This document shows positions 14,380-21,576 of a stretch of 25,548 bases of DNA, in pieces. The translations under genes and the position numbers were made by a program. The first letter of the stretch is position 1; each line of letters begins with the position of its first letter. The notes under the pieces were generated by a model. That model saw only the letters and a program-made list of their open reading frames with translations. It made no database searches and was not told the origin of the DNA. Origin of the DNA: CAYUVV01 sp964461325. GTDB taxonomy: Bacteria > Patescibacteriota > Minisyncoccia > Phycocordibacterales > JACOZG01. The stretch spans positions 1 to 25,548 of the forward strand of contig CAYWTW010000003.1 in NCBI GenBank assembly GCA_964461325.1, written 5' to 3'.

Positions 14380-15398
14380 TGGCTTGGAATTTTTGGGGCC
14401 AACGTTTGGGGATTGATCTGGGCACGGCCAACACTTTGGTGTTCGCGCCCGGTCGCGGCGTGGTATTGAACGAGCCATCGGTCGTCGCGATTTCTTTAGT
14501 GGACAACAAGATTATGGCCGTCGGCCAAGAAGCGAAGGAGATGATCGGTCGAACCCCCGACAACATCGTCGCTTATCGGCCGCTTCGCGACGGCGTCATT
14601 GCCGATTATCGAGTAACGGAGGCCATGCTTCGTTATTTTATCAATAAAACCTTGGGCCGTTTCAGTGTTTTCAAACCAGAGGTGATGATCTCGGTGCCGG
14701 CCGGCGTCAGTTCGACGGAGCGTCGAGCGGTGATTGAAGCGGCGCTTAAGGCCGGCGCGCGAGGAGCTTATGTCGTTAAAGAACCGATTTTGGCCGCGAT
14801 CGGGGCTGGTATCCCGATTAATGAAGCGCGGGGGTATATGGTGGTGGATATCGGCGGCGGAACGACGGACGTGGCTGTTATTTCTCTTGGCGGCATCGTC
14901 GCTTCCACCTCGGTTAAATGCGCCGGCAACCGTCTCGACCAAGCCATTACCGATTACATCAAGAAAACTTACAACTTGAGCGTTGGTGATAAAACCGCCG
15001 AGGAAGTAAAAATAAACATTGGCAGTGCCGTGCCGATCGAGGAAGAACTAACTCACACGATTAAGGGACGTGACTTCGTTTCCGGCTTGCCGCGCTTGAC
15101 CGAAATTAGGACTAACGAAATTGTTAAAGCGATCGAGCCGGAATTGCGGGAGATGATTAAGGCGATTAAGGTGGTGTTTCAGGAGACACCGCCGGAACTC
15201 GCGGCCGACATCATTGATCACGGCATTATGCTCACTGGCGGTACGGCCCTGTTGCGCAATCTGCCAGAATTGGTTTACCGTCGGACGAGCGTCAAAGCGG
15301 CGGTGGCGGAAGACGCGTTGTATTGTGTGGCCAAAGGGACGGGGGTCGCTCTCGAACATCTCGATGTCTATAAAAAAGCCGTGCTCGCCAAGCGCTGA
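14379..15398 (+). CDS. mreB: Rod shape-determining actin homologue MreB
   Basis: Cytoplasmic actin-like ATPase that forms membrane-associated filaments directing peptidoglycan synthesis. The 339-residue protein starts with a short amphipathic MAWNFWG membrane-targeting segment. The phosphate-binding loops are IDLGTANTLVF near the N-terminus and VVDIGGGTTDVAVISLGG in the centre, and GIMLTGGTALLRNLPEL is the adenosine motif. Other MreB hallmarks are RPLRDGVIADYRVTEAMLRY and VPAGVSSTERRAV. Length is normal. The ATG overlaps the murA stop by 1 nt, so wall precursor synthesis and shape control are probably translated from the same message. No Shine-Dalgarno sequence is visible. Confidence 0.97.
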   Translation: MAWNFWGQRLGIDLGTANTLVFAPGRGVVLNEPSVVAISLVDNKIMAVGQEAKEMIGRTPDNIVAYRPLRDGVIADYRVTEAMLRYFINKTLGRFSVFKPEVMISVPAGVSSTERRAVIEAALKAGARGAYVVKEPILAAIGAGIPINEARGYMVVDIGGGTTDVAVISLGGIVASTSVKCAGNRLDQAITDYIKKTYNLSVGDKTAEEVKINIGSAVPIEEELTHTIKGRDFVSGLPRLTEIRTNEIVKAIEPELREMIKAIKVVFQETPPELAADIIDHGIMLTGGTALLRNLPELVYRRTSVKAAVAEDALYCVAKGTGVALEHLDVYKKAVLAKR

Positions 15399-15402
15399 AC
15401 GG

Positions 15403-16071
15403 TTGTGGCGCCTCTGGTCAACCAAGCCCCACCACGCTTATTGGCTGGTTGGTGAGATGGCCGAATCACGTTTGGCCGTGGCCGAGTTCTACGCCCGATT
15501 GACCGGCCGGGCGGCTTCTTTGCCCGACTTTGTGCTGTGGCCAGAGCAAGATTTGCTCATCAGCTTGAGCCGCGAGCTCGCGGCTTGGGCTCTTCGCCGG
15601 CCAACCCAAGCCGAATTTCGTTTTTTCGTTTTACCTTTAACCGGGGCCCAGCCAGAAGCTCAAAATGCCTTATTAAAGACTCTGGAAGAGGCGCCGCCGA
15701 CCAGCCGTTTTTTCTTATTATCGACGCGGGCCGATTTGTTTATTCCCACAGTCGTTTCTCGACTCTGCCTTTGGCGTTTGGCGCCGTCTAACTTGGCGGT
15801 AAATATTGCCGACGGGGCGAAGGCCTTCGCTCGCGGCCGACTGGATGAGCGTTTGGCTATGGTTAATGAGTGGTTGAGAAGCGAAGCCGATCTCGTTCCC
15901 ATATTTAGTGGTTTGGAGCAGTTTTGGCAGTCAAATAGAAGCAAATTACTACCAGGAGTTTTTGGCGCGGGCGTGGCGGTCTTGAGCCAAGCGCGACGCG
16001 ACATTGCCCAACGCGGTTTGCCGACGCGTTTGGCGTTGGAGGTTTTGGCTTTGCGATTTCCCCTGATATAA
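15403..16071 (+). CDS. holB: DNA polymerase III delta'-like clamp-loader subunit (short)
   Basis: Part of the clamp loader that places the sliding clamp on DNA. The 222-residue protein carries the typical sequence AQNALLKTLEEAPPTSRFFLL at 86-106 (family form: aqNaLLKtLEEPp), followed by PTVVSRLCLWRL, the SRC-type sensor segment. The N-terminal HHAYWLVG resembles the usual HAYLFxG opening, but the P-loop that should follow is absent, as is the cysteine zinc module; delta' is often inactive as an ATPase. It is shorter than the usual ~300-340 residues. The TTG start lies 4 nt after the mreB stop; the first in-frame ATG (15457) would remove the conserved opening. Its stop codon lies inside the frr -10 box. 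Confidence 0.8.
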   Translation: MWRLWSTKPHHAYWLVGEMAESRLAVAEFYARLTGRAASLPDFVLWPEQDLLISLSRELAAWALRRPTQAEFRFFVLPLTGAQPEAQNALLKTLEEAPPTSRFFLLSTRADLFIPTVVSRLCLWRLAPSNLAVNIADGAKAFARGRLDERLAMVNEWLRSEADLVPIFSGLEQFWQSNRSKLLPGVFGAGVAVLSQARRDIAQRGLPTRLALEVLALRFPLI

Positions 16072-16072
16072 T
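16045..16072 (+). promoter_or_regulatory. Promoter for frr-rseP (leaderless type, overlaps holB stop codon)
   Basis: TTGGCT (16045-16050), 16-bp spacer, then TATAAT (16067-16072) preceded by TGA, a consensus extended -10. The frr ATG begins 7 nt later. The holB TAA (16069-16071) lies within the -10 box. Confidence 0.7.
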
Positions 16073-16079
16073 TTAACTT

Positions 16080-16676
16080 ATGAGTTACGATTTTGTGGCT
16101 TTTCAACGCGAAGCCGAGACGGTGGCCGAATGGTTGGAACGGGAATATTCGGCCCTGCGCACGGGCCGAGCCTCGNNNNNNNNNNACAGCCTGCAGCAGT
16201 TCCTCTTCTGAAATCGCCCGCCCGCGATTCTCGACCAAATTACTTTAACGGCCTATGGTTCTCGTTTGCCGATTCGCCAAGTCGCCTCGATTACCATAGA
16301 GGATCAGCGGACTCTGCGCGTCGCCCCGTGGGATAAAAGTCAGGTTAAAGAAATCGAGCAGGCGATCGCTCAGGCCAACCTTGGAGTATCGACTTCGCCG
16401 GATGCCGCTGGTTTGCGAGTGATTTTTCCTAGCTTGACGGAAGAGAGCCGCGGCAAATTGATTCGTCTGGCCGAGCAAAAATTGGAGCAGGCGAGGGTTA
16501 GTTTGCGCCGTGTTCGTGATAAGACCTGGCAGGAAATCCAAGAACAGGAACGAGCCGGTTCTTTAAGTGAAGATGACAAATTTCGTTTAAAGGGCGAATT
16601 GCAGAAGCGAATTGACGAGGCTAATCGCCAGCTGGAAACATTAACGGCTAAAAAACGTTCCGAATTGGAATCTTAA
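16080..16676 (+). CDS. frr: Ribosome recycling factor, interrupted by an assembly gap
   Basis: Splits post-termination ribosomes together with EF-G. Codons 1-32 (MSYDFVAFQREAETVAEWLE, then REYSALRTGRAS) match the RRF N-terminus. The sequence resumes at 16221 with PAILDQITLTAYGSRLPIRQ, then VAPWDKSQVKEIEQAI, GLRVIFPSLTEESRGKL and RRVRDKTWQEIQ. Between them lie 10 Ns plus 35 bases containing an in-frame TGA (16209-16211). Removing exactly these 45 bases joins GRAS to PAILD, the universal RRF junction, and gives 183 residues, the normal length. I therefore read this as an intact gene damaged by assembly, not a pseudogene. rseP starts 2 nt after its stop. Confidence 0.93.
16176..16220. other. Scaffold gap (10 N) plus 35 bp of spurious flanking sequence inside frr
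   Basis: Ns occupy 16176-16185. The following 35 bp do not fit the RRF alignment and introduce a stop codon. Frame is preserved because the total is 45 bp. Confidence 0.9.
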
Positions 16677-16678
16677 CG

Positions 16679-17806
16679 ATGACCATTGTTGTTTTTATTA
16701 TTATTTTGAGCGTGCTCATTTTGGTGCACGAATTCGGCCACCTGCTTTTGGCTAAATGGACGGGAACGCGGGTGGATGAGTTTGGTCTCGGTTTTCCGCC
16801 GCGCCTATGGTCGTTCCGCCGCGGCGGAACAACTTACGCCCTCAATCTTTTGCCTTTTGGTGGCTACGTCAAAATTTTTGGTGAAGACCCGACCGAGACT
16901 CGGCCTGCTGATGCGGCTGGGCATTTTGCTTCCCGGCCAGCTTGGGCGCAAGCTCTGATTTTGGTTGGCGGAGTCACTTTCAACTGGCTCGCGGCTTGGC
17001 TTATTTTGGTTTTGGGCTTCGCGACGGTCGGCTTGCCGACCGTCGTCGACGATATCGAAGAGACGGCGCCAGTCGTTGGTCAAGTGCTCGATCGAGAGGT
17101 GGTCGTCTTGTCGGTTTTGCCCGACTCGCCGGCGGCCCGCGCCGGTTTGGAGCCCGAAGATCGGATTATCGGATTGGTGGGGGAAGACGGCCAACGCTTG
17201 CTTGAGCCGAGTGTTAGCCAAATCCAAAATTTTGTTGCCGCTAATGCCGGTCGAGAGTTGATTCTTGAGTATGAACGGCTGGGCGAACGTCGGCGTTCGC
17301 CCCTGACGCCGGTTCTCGGTCTCCACGGCGAGAAATCGCGTGCGACGATCGGGGTGGGTTTGGCGCCCGCTGGCCGTTGGTTGCTGCCATTGCCGGTCGC
17401 GGTGATAGAGGGAACTAAATCAGCTTTTTCCATGACGAGTTTGACGGCTCAAGGTTTTGCCGAATTGGGACAAAGGATTTTCGGCCGTTTAACGGGTCGA
17501 GACACCGAGCCTGTCCTCGACGCGGTGGCTGGTCCGGTTGGTTTGGCTGGTCTGGTCGGCCGCGCGAACGACCTCGGATTTTCATATTTACTGCTTCTCA
17601 CCGCTTTAATTTCTATCAATTTGGCTTTTCTCAATCTGCTGCCCTTTCCGGCGCTTGATGGTGGGCGGCTTTTGTTTTTACTTATCGAGGTGGTGCGTGG
17701 TCGGCCAATCAAACCAACACTCGCCAACGCTCTCAATGCTACCGGTTTCGCTTTACTCATTCTCTTAATGGCCATTATTACCATCGCTGATATTGTTAAG
17801 CTCTAA
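16679..17806 (+). CDS. rseP: Site-2 intramembrane zinc metalloprotease RseP
   Basis: Intramembrane protease of the RseP/RasP family, which cleaves membrane-anchored regulators or leftover signal peptides. The 375-residue protein has HEFGH (17-21) in the first helix, FGLGFPPRLW and LNLLPFGGYVKIFGED in the first loop, a PDZ domain at about 133-215 (VLPDSPAARAGLEPEDRIIG), and the second active-site motif NLLPFPALDGG at 319-329, followed by LLFLLIEVVRGRPI. Four membrane segments are visible: 2-22, 93-116, 302-320 and 355-373. Length is typical. It starts 2 nt after frr, matching the wider frr-to-rseP neighbourhood found in many bacteria, with the intervening lipid and isoprenoid genes (uppS, cdsA, dxr) absent. 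Confidence 0.95.
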   Translation: MTIVVFIIILSVLILVHEFGHLLLAKWTGTRVDEFGLGFPPRLWSFRRGGTTYALNLLPFGGYVKIFGEDPTETRPADAAGHFASRPAWAQALILVGGVTFNWLAAWLILVLGFATVGLPTVVDDIEETAPVVGQVLDREVVVLSVLPDSPAARAGLEPEDRIIGLVGEDGQRLLEPSVSQIQNFVAANAGRELILEYERLGERRRSPLTPVLGLHGEKSRATIGVGLAPAGRWLLPLPVAVIEGTKSAFSMTSLTAQGFAELGQRIFGRLTGRDTEPVLDAVAGPVGLAGLVGRANDLGFSYLLLLTALISINLAFLNLLPFPALDGGRLLFLLIEVVRGRPIKPTLANALNATGFALLILLMAIITIADIVKL

Positions 17807-17833
17807 CTTTAGTTGCGTGGTTTTTGGGTTTTT

Positions 17834-17864
17834 TTGACCTTCGATTTTGTTGTGCTACGATAAT
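17834..17864 (+). promoter_or_regulatory. Promoter for the YceI-GerMN-SIMPL gene group (leaderless type)
   Basis: TTGACC (17834-17839) precedes either TGC-TACGAT (17856-17861, 16-bp spacer) or GATAAT (17859-17864, 19-bp spacer). The ATG at 17871 follows by 9 or 6 nt, so the leader would be 0-3 nt. Confidence 0.6.
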
Positions 17865-17870
17865 GGCCAT

Positions 17871-18689
17871 ATGAAGAGAATTGTTTTAATTATCGTGATC
17901 GTGCTGGTGCTCACGGGTGCCGGCTGGTGGTATTATCAAAATTATCGTTTGAACCAAGTTTCGCAAATTCAGACTTATGAAGACTGCGTGGCGGCGGGTT
18001 ATCAGGTTTTAGAGAGTTATCCGCCCAAATGTTTAACGCCGGACGGACGAACCATTGTGGACGAAGTGGCTTTGGGCGAAGCTCCAATGACGCCTAATCC
18101 TCTGGCTCGTCTTGACGGCGCCTTTACTTTCGATACGGAAACTAGCACCTTGCTCTGGGAGGGCAAGAAAGATTTAATTCCCGGTTATGTTGATCGGGGC
18201 ACTGTTGATCTCGCGTCGAGCAGTCTCGAAATCGACTCTGGTCAGATCAAAAGTTTGGCCCTCACTTTCGACCTAAATTCCATCAGCGCGCTGGAGACGG
18301 GGCGCGGCGACGGCCAATCCAATTTGGCCAATCATCTCAAGTCGGATGACTTTTTTGATGTGGACAAATATCCGACCGCTCTCTTTACTCTTACCAGTGC
18401 GGTGGTGGGGGAGAAGGTCGGCGATTATCTTTGGCGCGGCAATCTGACTATCAAAGAGACCACCCGACCCATCGAGGTGCCGGTTACTGTTTCCAATCGG
18501 AACGGCGTTCTGGCGATGACGGGCGAGGTGTTGGTTGACCGGACTTTGTTTGGCTTGCGTTACGGGGCGGCGGGAACGGCTGATGATTTGGGCAATAACG
18601 TGATTGCCAACGAGTTCCGTTTGATTTTTAATTTGGTTGCCAAGCCCTTACCTCTGCCGCCTTCGCCGGCGATGGAGCCGAAGGCCTAG
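17871..18689 (+). CDS. Membrane-anchored YceI family protein
   Basis: YceI domains are lipocalin-like barrels that bind isoprenoid-type lipids in the periplasm; the ligand here is unknown. The 272-residue protein has an N-terminal anchor (4-22). A short cysteine motif follows at 35-62 (YEDCVAAGYQVLESYPPKC, then PDGR), of a kind I have seen in other CPR exported proteins. The YceI domain spans about 83-257: FDTETSTLLWEGKK, GQIKSLALTFDLNSI, HLKSDDFFDVDKYPTALFTL and GNLTIKETTRPIEVPVTV are typical of the family. A proline-rich tail ends the protein. The ATG at 17871 is chosen because it starts at MKR before the anchor and follows a promoter closely. Confidence 0.88.
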   Translation: MKRIVLIIVIVLVLTGAGWWYYQNYRLNQVSQIQTYEDCVAAGYQVLESYPPKCLTPDGRTIVDEVALGEAPMTPNPLARLDGAFTFDTETSTLLWEGKKDLIPGYVDRGTVDLASSSLEIDSGQIKSLALTFDLNSISALETGRGDGQSNLANHLKSDDFFDVDKYPTALFTLTSAVVGEKVGDYLWRGNLTIKETTRPIEVPVTVSNRNGVLAMTGEVLVDRTLFGLRYGAAGTADDLGNNVIANEFRLIFNLVAKPLPLPPSPAMEPKA

Positions 18690-18725
18690 TGGCAGATTAG
18701 CCGATTATCGACTTATCAGACGATT

Positions 18726-19361
18726 ATGAAAAACAAAAATAATTATTGGATTGTGGCGGTGGTTTTGATTGCCGCCGCGATTATCATCTGGCCGTTGATG
18801 CGCGGCGATTCGACTCCTAGCGAAGATACAACCGGCGAGCTGTCTGGTGATGAGCTCGATTTGATCGCTGGCCTAGGGGGATTGGGAGATGGCAATGATG
18901 AGACCGCGACGCCCGATCTCGGTTTGGTTGGAGATGTTTCGGTGATGGGAAAAGACGATCTTCCCACCGCGCCACCCGCTGTGGCCAACGCGGGTTTGAT
19001 GACGGTGGAAGCCTATTTTGCTCGAGAAAGTGACGGCGCGGACGCGGAGAGCTGTTCGTTGGTTTATCCGATTCCGCGATTAGTGCCGCAGACCCCGGCC
19101 GTTGCCCGTGCCGCGCTCGCCGAATTGTTGGCGGGACCGACGCCGGCTGAAGCCGAGTTGGGCTACGTGAGCGCGCTTGCTCCGGATGTGACGCTTAACA
19201 ATCTGACTCTGCAGGAGGGCGTGGCTAAAGCTACGTTCAATGACGCCCTGAACGCGGGAGTGGAGAGCGAATGCCGCGCGGGCGCCATTCGAGCACAAAT
19301 CGAACGGACGCTTAAACAGTTTCCCACCATTAATGAAGTAATTATCAGTCCCAAAGTATGA
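18726..19361 (+). CDS. Membrane-anchored GerMN-domain protein
   Basis: A 211-residue protein with an N-terminal membrane anchor (8-25), an acidic low-complexity linker to about 90, and a GerMN domain at about 92-211. Family features are VEAYFARE, then YPIPRLVPQTPAVARAALAE, LLAGPTPAEAELGYVSALA, EGVAKATFNDAL, and IERTLKQFPTINEVIISPK at the end. GerMN domains occur in spore-germination and lipoprotein LpqB-type proteins; no sporulation is implied here, and the role is probably structural or binding in the envelope. The start follows the YceI gene by 36 nt. The stop overlaps the next start by 4 nt (ATGA), so it is probably co-translated with the SIMPL protein. Confidence 0.87.
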   Translation: MKNKNNYWIVAVVLIAAAIIIWPLMRGDSTPSEDTTGELSGDELDLIAGLGGLGDGNDETATPDLGLVGDVSVMGKDDLPTAPPAVANAGLMTVEAYFARESDGADAESCSLVYPIPRLVPQTPAVARAALAELLAGPTPAEAELGYVSALAPDVTLNNLTLQEGVAKATFNDALNAGVESECRAGAIRAQIERTLKQFPTINEVIISPKV

Positions 19362-20158
19362 ATGAAAGAACAAAAAATTTAGTCGGCTGGGCGCTGGTCT
19401 TGGCTCTGCTCGCCCTCACTTACAGCACGATCAGTTACGTCCGAACCTATGGCAAAACTGTGGAGCCGGGGACCTACCGTAGTTTTTCGGTGAGCGGCGA
19501 AGGCCGCGCGACGGTTCGCCCCGATGTGGCGATGTTTACTTTCAGTGTGATTAGCGAGGGCGGCAAGGATTTGGCAGTTTTGCAGGCCGATAACACCAAG
19601 CGAGCCAACGCGGCCATCGAGTACCTTAAAGATAACGACGTGGCCGAAAAAGACATTAAGACTGTCGGCTATAATCTTGAACCGCGTTATCAGAGCATCG
19701 TTTGCAATCGTTTTGTGGCCGGTGGTAATTCGACCGCTTGCCCGCCGCCCGAAATTGTGGGTTACACAGTTCGGCAAACGATTGAGGTGAAGATTCGTGA
19801 TTTTAGCGTCGTCGGCGATTTGCTCGCCGGCGTGGTGGAGCGCGGCGCCAACAACGTTTCGCAATTAAACTTTACAATTGATGATCGGACGATGGTCGAG
19901 AATGAGGCGCGAGCGGAGGCGATTGCCAAAGCTAAGGCCAAGGCCAAGGCGATTGCCGAGGCCGGCGGCTTTTCTCTCGGTAAATTGCTGGCCGTTAATG
20001 AAGGGGACTTCGGGCCCTATTACGACAAGTTTGGCCGGGGCGGCGATATGGTGATGGCCGCCGGTCTAGCTTCGCCCGAAATGGCGCCCGCTCCAGTAAT
20101 TGAGCCCGGCTCGGAAGAGGTGACGGTCAACGTCAGTTTAGTTTACGAGATTCAGTAA
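19358..20158 (+). CDS. Membrane-anchored SIMPL (DUF541) domain protein
   Basis: A 266-residue exported protein. An N-terminal anchor lies at about 9-28. The SIMPL domain follows: FSVSGEGRATVRPDVAMFTF, then KRANAAIEYLKDNDVAEKDIK, TVGYNLEPRYQ, VGYTVRQTIEVKIRDFSVVG, and ARAEAIAKAKAKAKAIAEAG, ending in VTVNVSLVYEIQ. This matches the family, including the SGEG opening and the alanine/lysine-rich helix. Two cysteines (in SIVCNRF and STACPPP) lie close together and could form a disulfide outside the cell. SIMPL proteins oligomerise into rings in some bacteria; the biochemical role is unclear. Last of three co-directional exported proteins, ending before a 15-bp hairpin. Confidence 0.9.
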   Translation: MNERTKNLVGWALVLALLALTYSTISYVRTYGKTVEPGTYRSFSVSGEGRATVRPDVAMFTFSVISEGGKDLAVLQADNTKRANAAIEYLKDNDVAEKDIKTVGYNLEPRYQSIVCNRFVAGGNSTACPPPEIVGYTVRQTIEVKIRDFSVVGDLLAGVVERGANNVSQLNFTIDDRTMVENEARAEAIAKAKAKAKAIAEAGGFSLGKLLAVNEGDFGPYYDKFGRGGDMVMAAGLASPEMAPAPVIEPGSEEVTVNVSLVYEIQ

Positions 20159-20175
20159 ATATCCAAACATCCCGC

Positions 20176-20209
20176 GCAACCCCGCCTATTGACAAATAGG
20201 CGGGGTTGC
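20176..20209 (+). terminator. Perfect 15-bp hairpin after the SIMPL gene
   Basis: 20176-20190 pairs perfectly with 20195-20209 around the loop GACA. It lies 17 nt after the stop codon. No T-tract follows on either strand, so it may protect mRNA ends rather than terminate by itself. Confidence 0.65.
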
Positions 20210-20344
20210 CGTATACCAAATAAAGGAGAGGCCTTTGATTTGGATTGGTCGGGTGCCAATCTGTGTGATAACTAGGTAGGGGCAACATTGTTGCCAGAAA
20301 GGCGGGAAGACATGTCTTCTTACGCTGAAGGTTAGGTTCACCTG
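20210..20344 (+). promoter_or_regulatory. Palindrome-rich leader region before the unknown gene at 20345
   Basis: This 135-bp stretch contains AAAGG/CCTTT (near 20220-20236), GGCAAC-ATT-GTTGCC (20281-20295) and a perfect 14-bp palindrome GAAGACATGTCTTC (20306-20319). No clear promoter lies close to the TTG start, unlike most genes here. It could be a structured 5' leader, an operator or a small RNA. Confidence 0.4.
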
Positions 20345-20992
20345 TTGGTAAATTCTTTAGAGGCGGCCGGGTATACCCCCGACGACCTGACTAGACTAGG
20401 TCAGGCCGGAAAAGAGAGGCAGGAACAGATTAAAGCTTTTCTTCGCGGCTACGCTATCATCCAGATGGTCAAACGTCTGGTCCGACGTGTTTCTTTCGAG
20501 CCGAGCATGATCGGCCAGGGCTGGAGTTGGTGGCTGGGTCCGAGGAACGGCCAAGGTCTGGAAGGCGAAGAGCTGGACTGCAACAAGCGAAGTCTCGCTC
20601 TCAACGAAGTAGACTTTTGCCAAGTTCTTCGTGAGCATTGTCTGAAGGAGGGTGAAGGACGTATTTCCGGCGAAGAAAAGCTTCAACGACTCATGGTGTT
20701 GAATGTAATTCGTCTAGACCCCGGTTTTGGCTGGGCGCTTTTTAAGGAAGCGGGGCAAAAAACACTCCAGTGGTTGCGGGAAACCTTTGGAATGACTTAC
20801 CTCGACTTTTTCGGCCGCGTTCTCCGCGACCCGGACGGCCACCGCTGCGTCCTGTTCCTGTACTGGCTTGGCGGGCAGTGGAACTGGGACGCGAGCTGGC
20901 TCGAGCTCGACTGGGATCGGCACCACCCGTCCGCGGTTCTCGCCCTGCCTGCCGATAGGCAGGCGGGGAGCGCTCGGGTCTTGGAGTCTTAG
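20345..20992 (+). CDS. Hypothetical protein, CPR-type family of unknown function
   Basis: A 215-residue soluble protein with no signal peptide or membrane helix. The N-terminal third is helical (LEAAGYTPDDLTRLGQAGKE, then FLRGYAIIQMVKRLV). The middle has KRSLALNEVDFCQVLREHCL (81-100) and ISGEEKLQRLMVLNVIRLDP; the end is rich in Trp and Tyr (GRVLRDPDGHRCVLFLYWLG, QWNWDASWLELDWDRHHPSAV). From memory, not a search, this resembles a multi-copy family of hypothetical proteins in Parcubacteria-like genomes with a DG-hinge and a YLYW motif. The last 15 residues, after VLALP, are encoded over an inserted-looking palindrome, so the ancestral end was probably near residue 200. The start is a TTG with no Shine-Dalgarno sequence. 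Function unknown. Confidence 0.65.
   Translation: MVNSLEAAGYTPDDLTRLGQAGKERQEQIKAFLRGYAIIQMVKRLVRRVSFEPSMIGQGWSWWLGPRNGQGLEGEELDCNKRSLALNEVDFCQVLREHCLKEGEGRISGEEKLQRLMVLNVIRLDPGFGWALFKEAGQKTLQWLRETFGMTYLDFFGRVLRDPDGHRCVLFLYWLGGQWNWDASWLELDWDRHHPSAVLALPADRQAGSARVLES
20944..20963. repeat. REP-like palindrome within the 3' end of the unknown gene
   Basis: CCTGCCT (20944-20950), 6-nt loop, AGGCAGG (20957-20963). Read in frame it gives LPADRQAG. I recall near-identical palindromes scattered through CPR genomes; only this copy is in the window. Confidence 0.6.
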
Positions 20993-21021
20993 AACTCTTA
21001 AATCCTGCGTGCTTAGAACTT

Positions 21022-21056
21022 GGGCCCGTCTCACTTTGGGTGAGGCGGGCCCTTTT
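21022..21056 (+). terminator. Intrinsic terminator after the unknown gene
   Basis: A 13-bp stem pairs 21022-21034 with 21040-21052 (one G-T pair), loop 21035-21039, followed by TTTT. It lies 30 nt after the stop codon. Confidence 0.85.
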
Positions 21057-21088
21057 ACATAAAAAAATGATTTGGTGATTTATCTAAA

Positions 21089-21541
21089 TCAAACCAATTT
21101 TTCTGCCACCGCTTTAACCACCGCCCCGTCGGCGCGGCCTTGGAGTTTTTTCATCGCCGCGCCGATGAGCTTGCCCAGATCGGCTTTGGTTTTAAATCCG
21201 GTCTCGGATATGGTTTCTTTAACTATTTTTTCTATTTCGGCTGGCGCTAATTCGGCTGGTAAATAATTTTTTAGATAGGCCAACTCTTTTTCTTCGTCAG
21301 CGGCCAAATCCGCTCGGCCGCCGGCGGTAAATTGTTGGATGGAGTCCTGTCTCTGCTTGGCTGATCTTTTGACAACCGCGATGGCCCCCGCGTCATCCAG
21401 CTCGCCGTCCGGCTTTTGGCCCGTCGCGACGAGCTCGTTGGTGAGGGCCGAGAGCAAATTGCGGGCGGCGGCCAGCTTGGCCGCCGCTCTCTCCTTCATT
21501 GCCGTTTTTACGTCCGCTTTGATTTGTTGGTGAATAGTCAT
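21089..21541 (-). CDS. yqeY: GatB/YqeY domain-containing protein
   Basis: A 150-residue cytoplasmic protein with the YqeY fold: an N-terminal helical bundle (QQIKADVKTAMKERAAAKLA, then ARNLLSALTNEL), a middle region with KRSAKQRQDSIQQFTAGGRA, EEKELAYLKNYLPAELAPAE, and the C-terminal tail-like domain KADLGKLIGAAMKKLQGRAD, then VVKAVAEKLV. The latter matches the tRNA-binding tail of GatB, suggesting an RNA-binding or amidotransferase-associated role, though stand-alone YqeY has no settled function. Length is typical. The ATG is positioned exactly where transcription should begin from the promoter at 21576-21548. It diverges from the sugar transferase gene. Confidence 0.92.
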   Translation of the reverse strand: MTIHQQIKADVKTAMKERAAAKLAAARNLLSALTNELVATGQKPDGELDDAGAIAVVKRSAKQRQDSIQQFTAGGRADLAADEEKELAYLKNYLPAELAPAEIEKIVKETISETGFKTKADLGKLIGAAMKKLQGRADGAVVKAVAEKLV

Positions 21542-21547
21542 GACTTT

Positions 21548-21576
21548 ATTATTGACATTGGGGTGTTTTTTGTCAA
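21548..21576 (-). promoter_or_regulatory. yqeY promoter (leaderless type)
   Basis: On the minus strand: consensus TTGACA (21576-21571), 17-bp spacer, AATAAT (21553-21548, 5/6). The ATG follows after 6 nt, placing +1 on the A of ATG. It overlaps the divergent promoter at 21552-21580. Confidence 0.8.

Noticed and set aside
13996..14478. Long antisense ORF opposite murA/mreB (160 codons)
   Set aside because: Composition and lack of any family motif fit a shadow of strongly coding murA and mreB. The same holds for the antisense ORFs at 12015-12431, 14496-14942, 16805-17326 and 23583-24140.
16186..16220. Fragment of another gene inserted by a mobile element
   Set aside because: It is adjacent to Ns, has no terminal repeats or target duplication, and exact removal restores frr; an assembly error is simpler.
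16266..16676. ORF that looks like a complete 136-residue gene
   Set aside because: It is the C-terminal part of frr; the N-terminal part lies at 16080-16175 across the N gap in the same frame.
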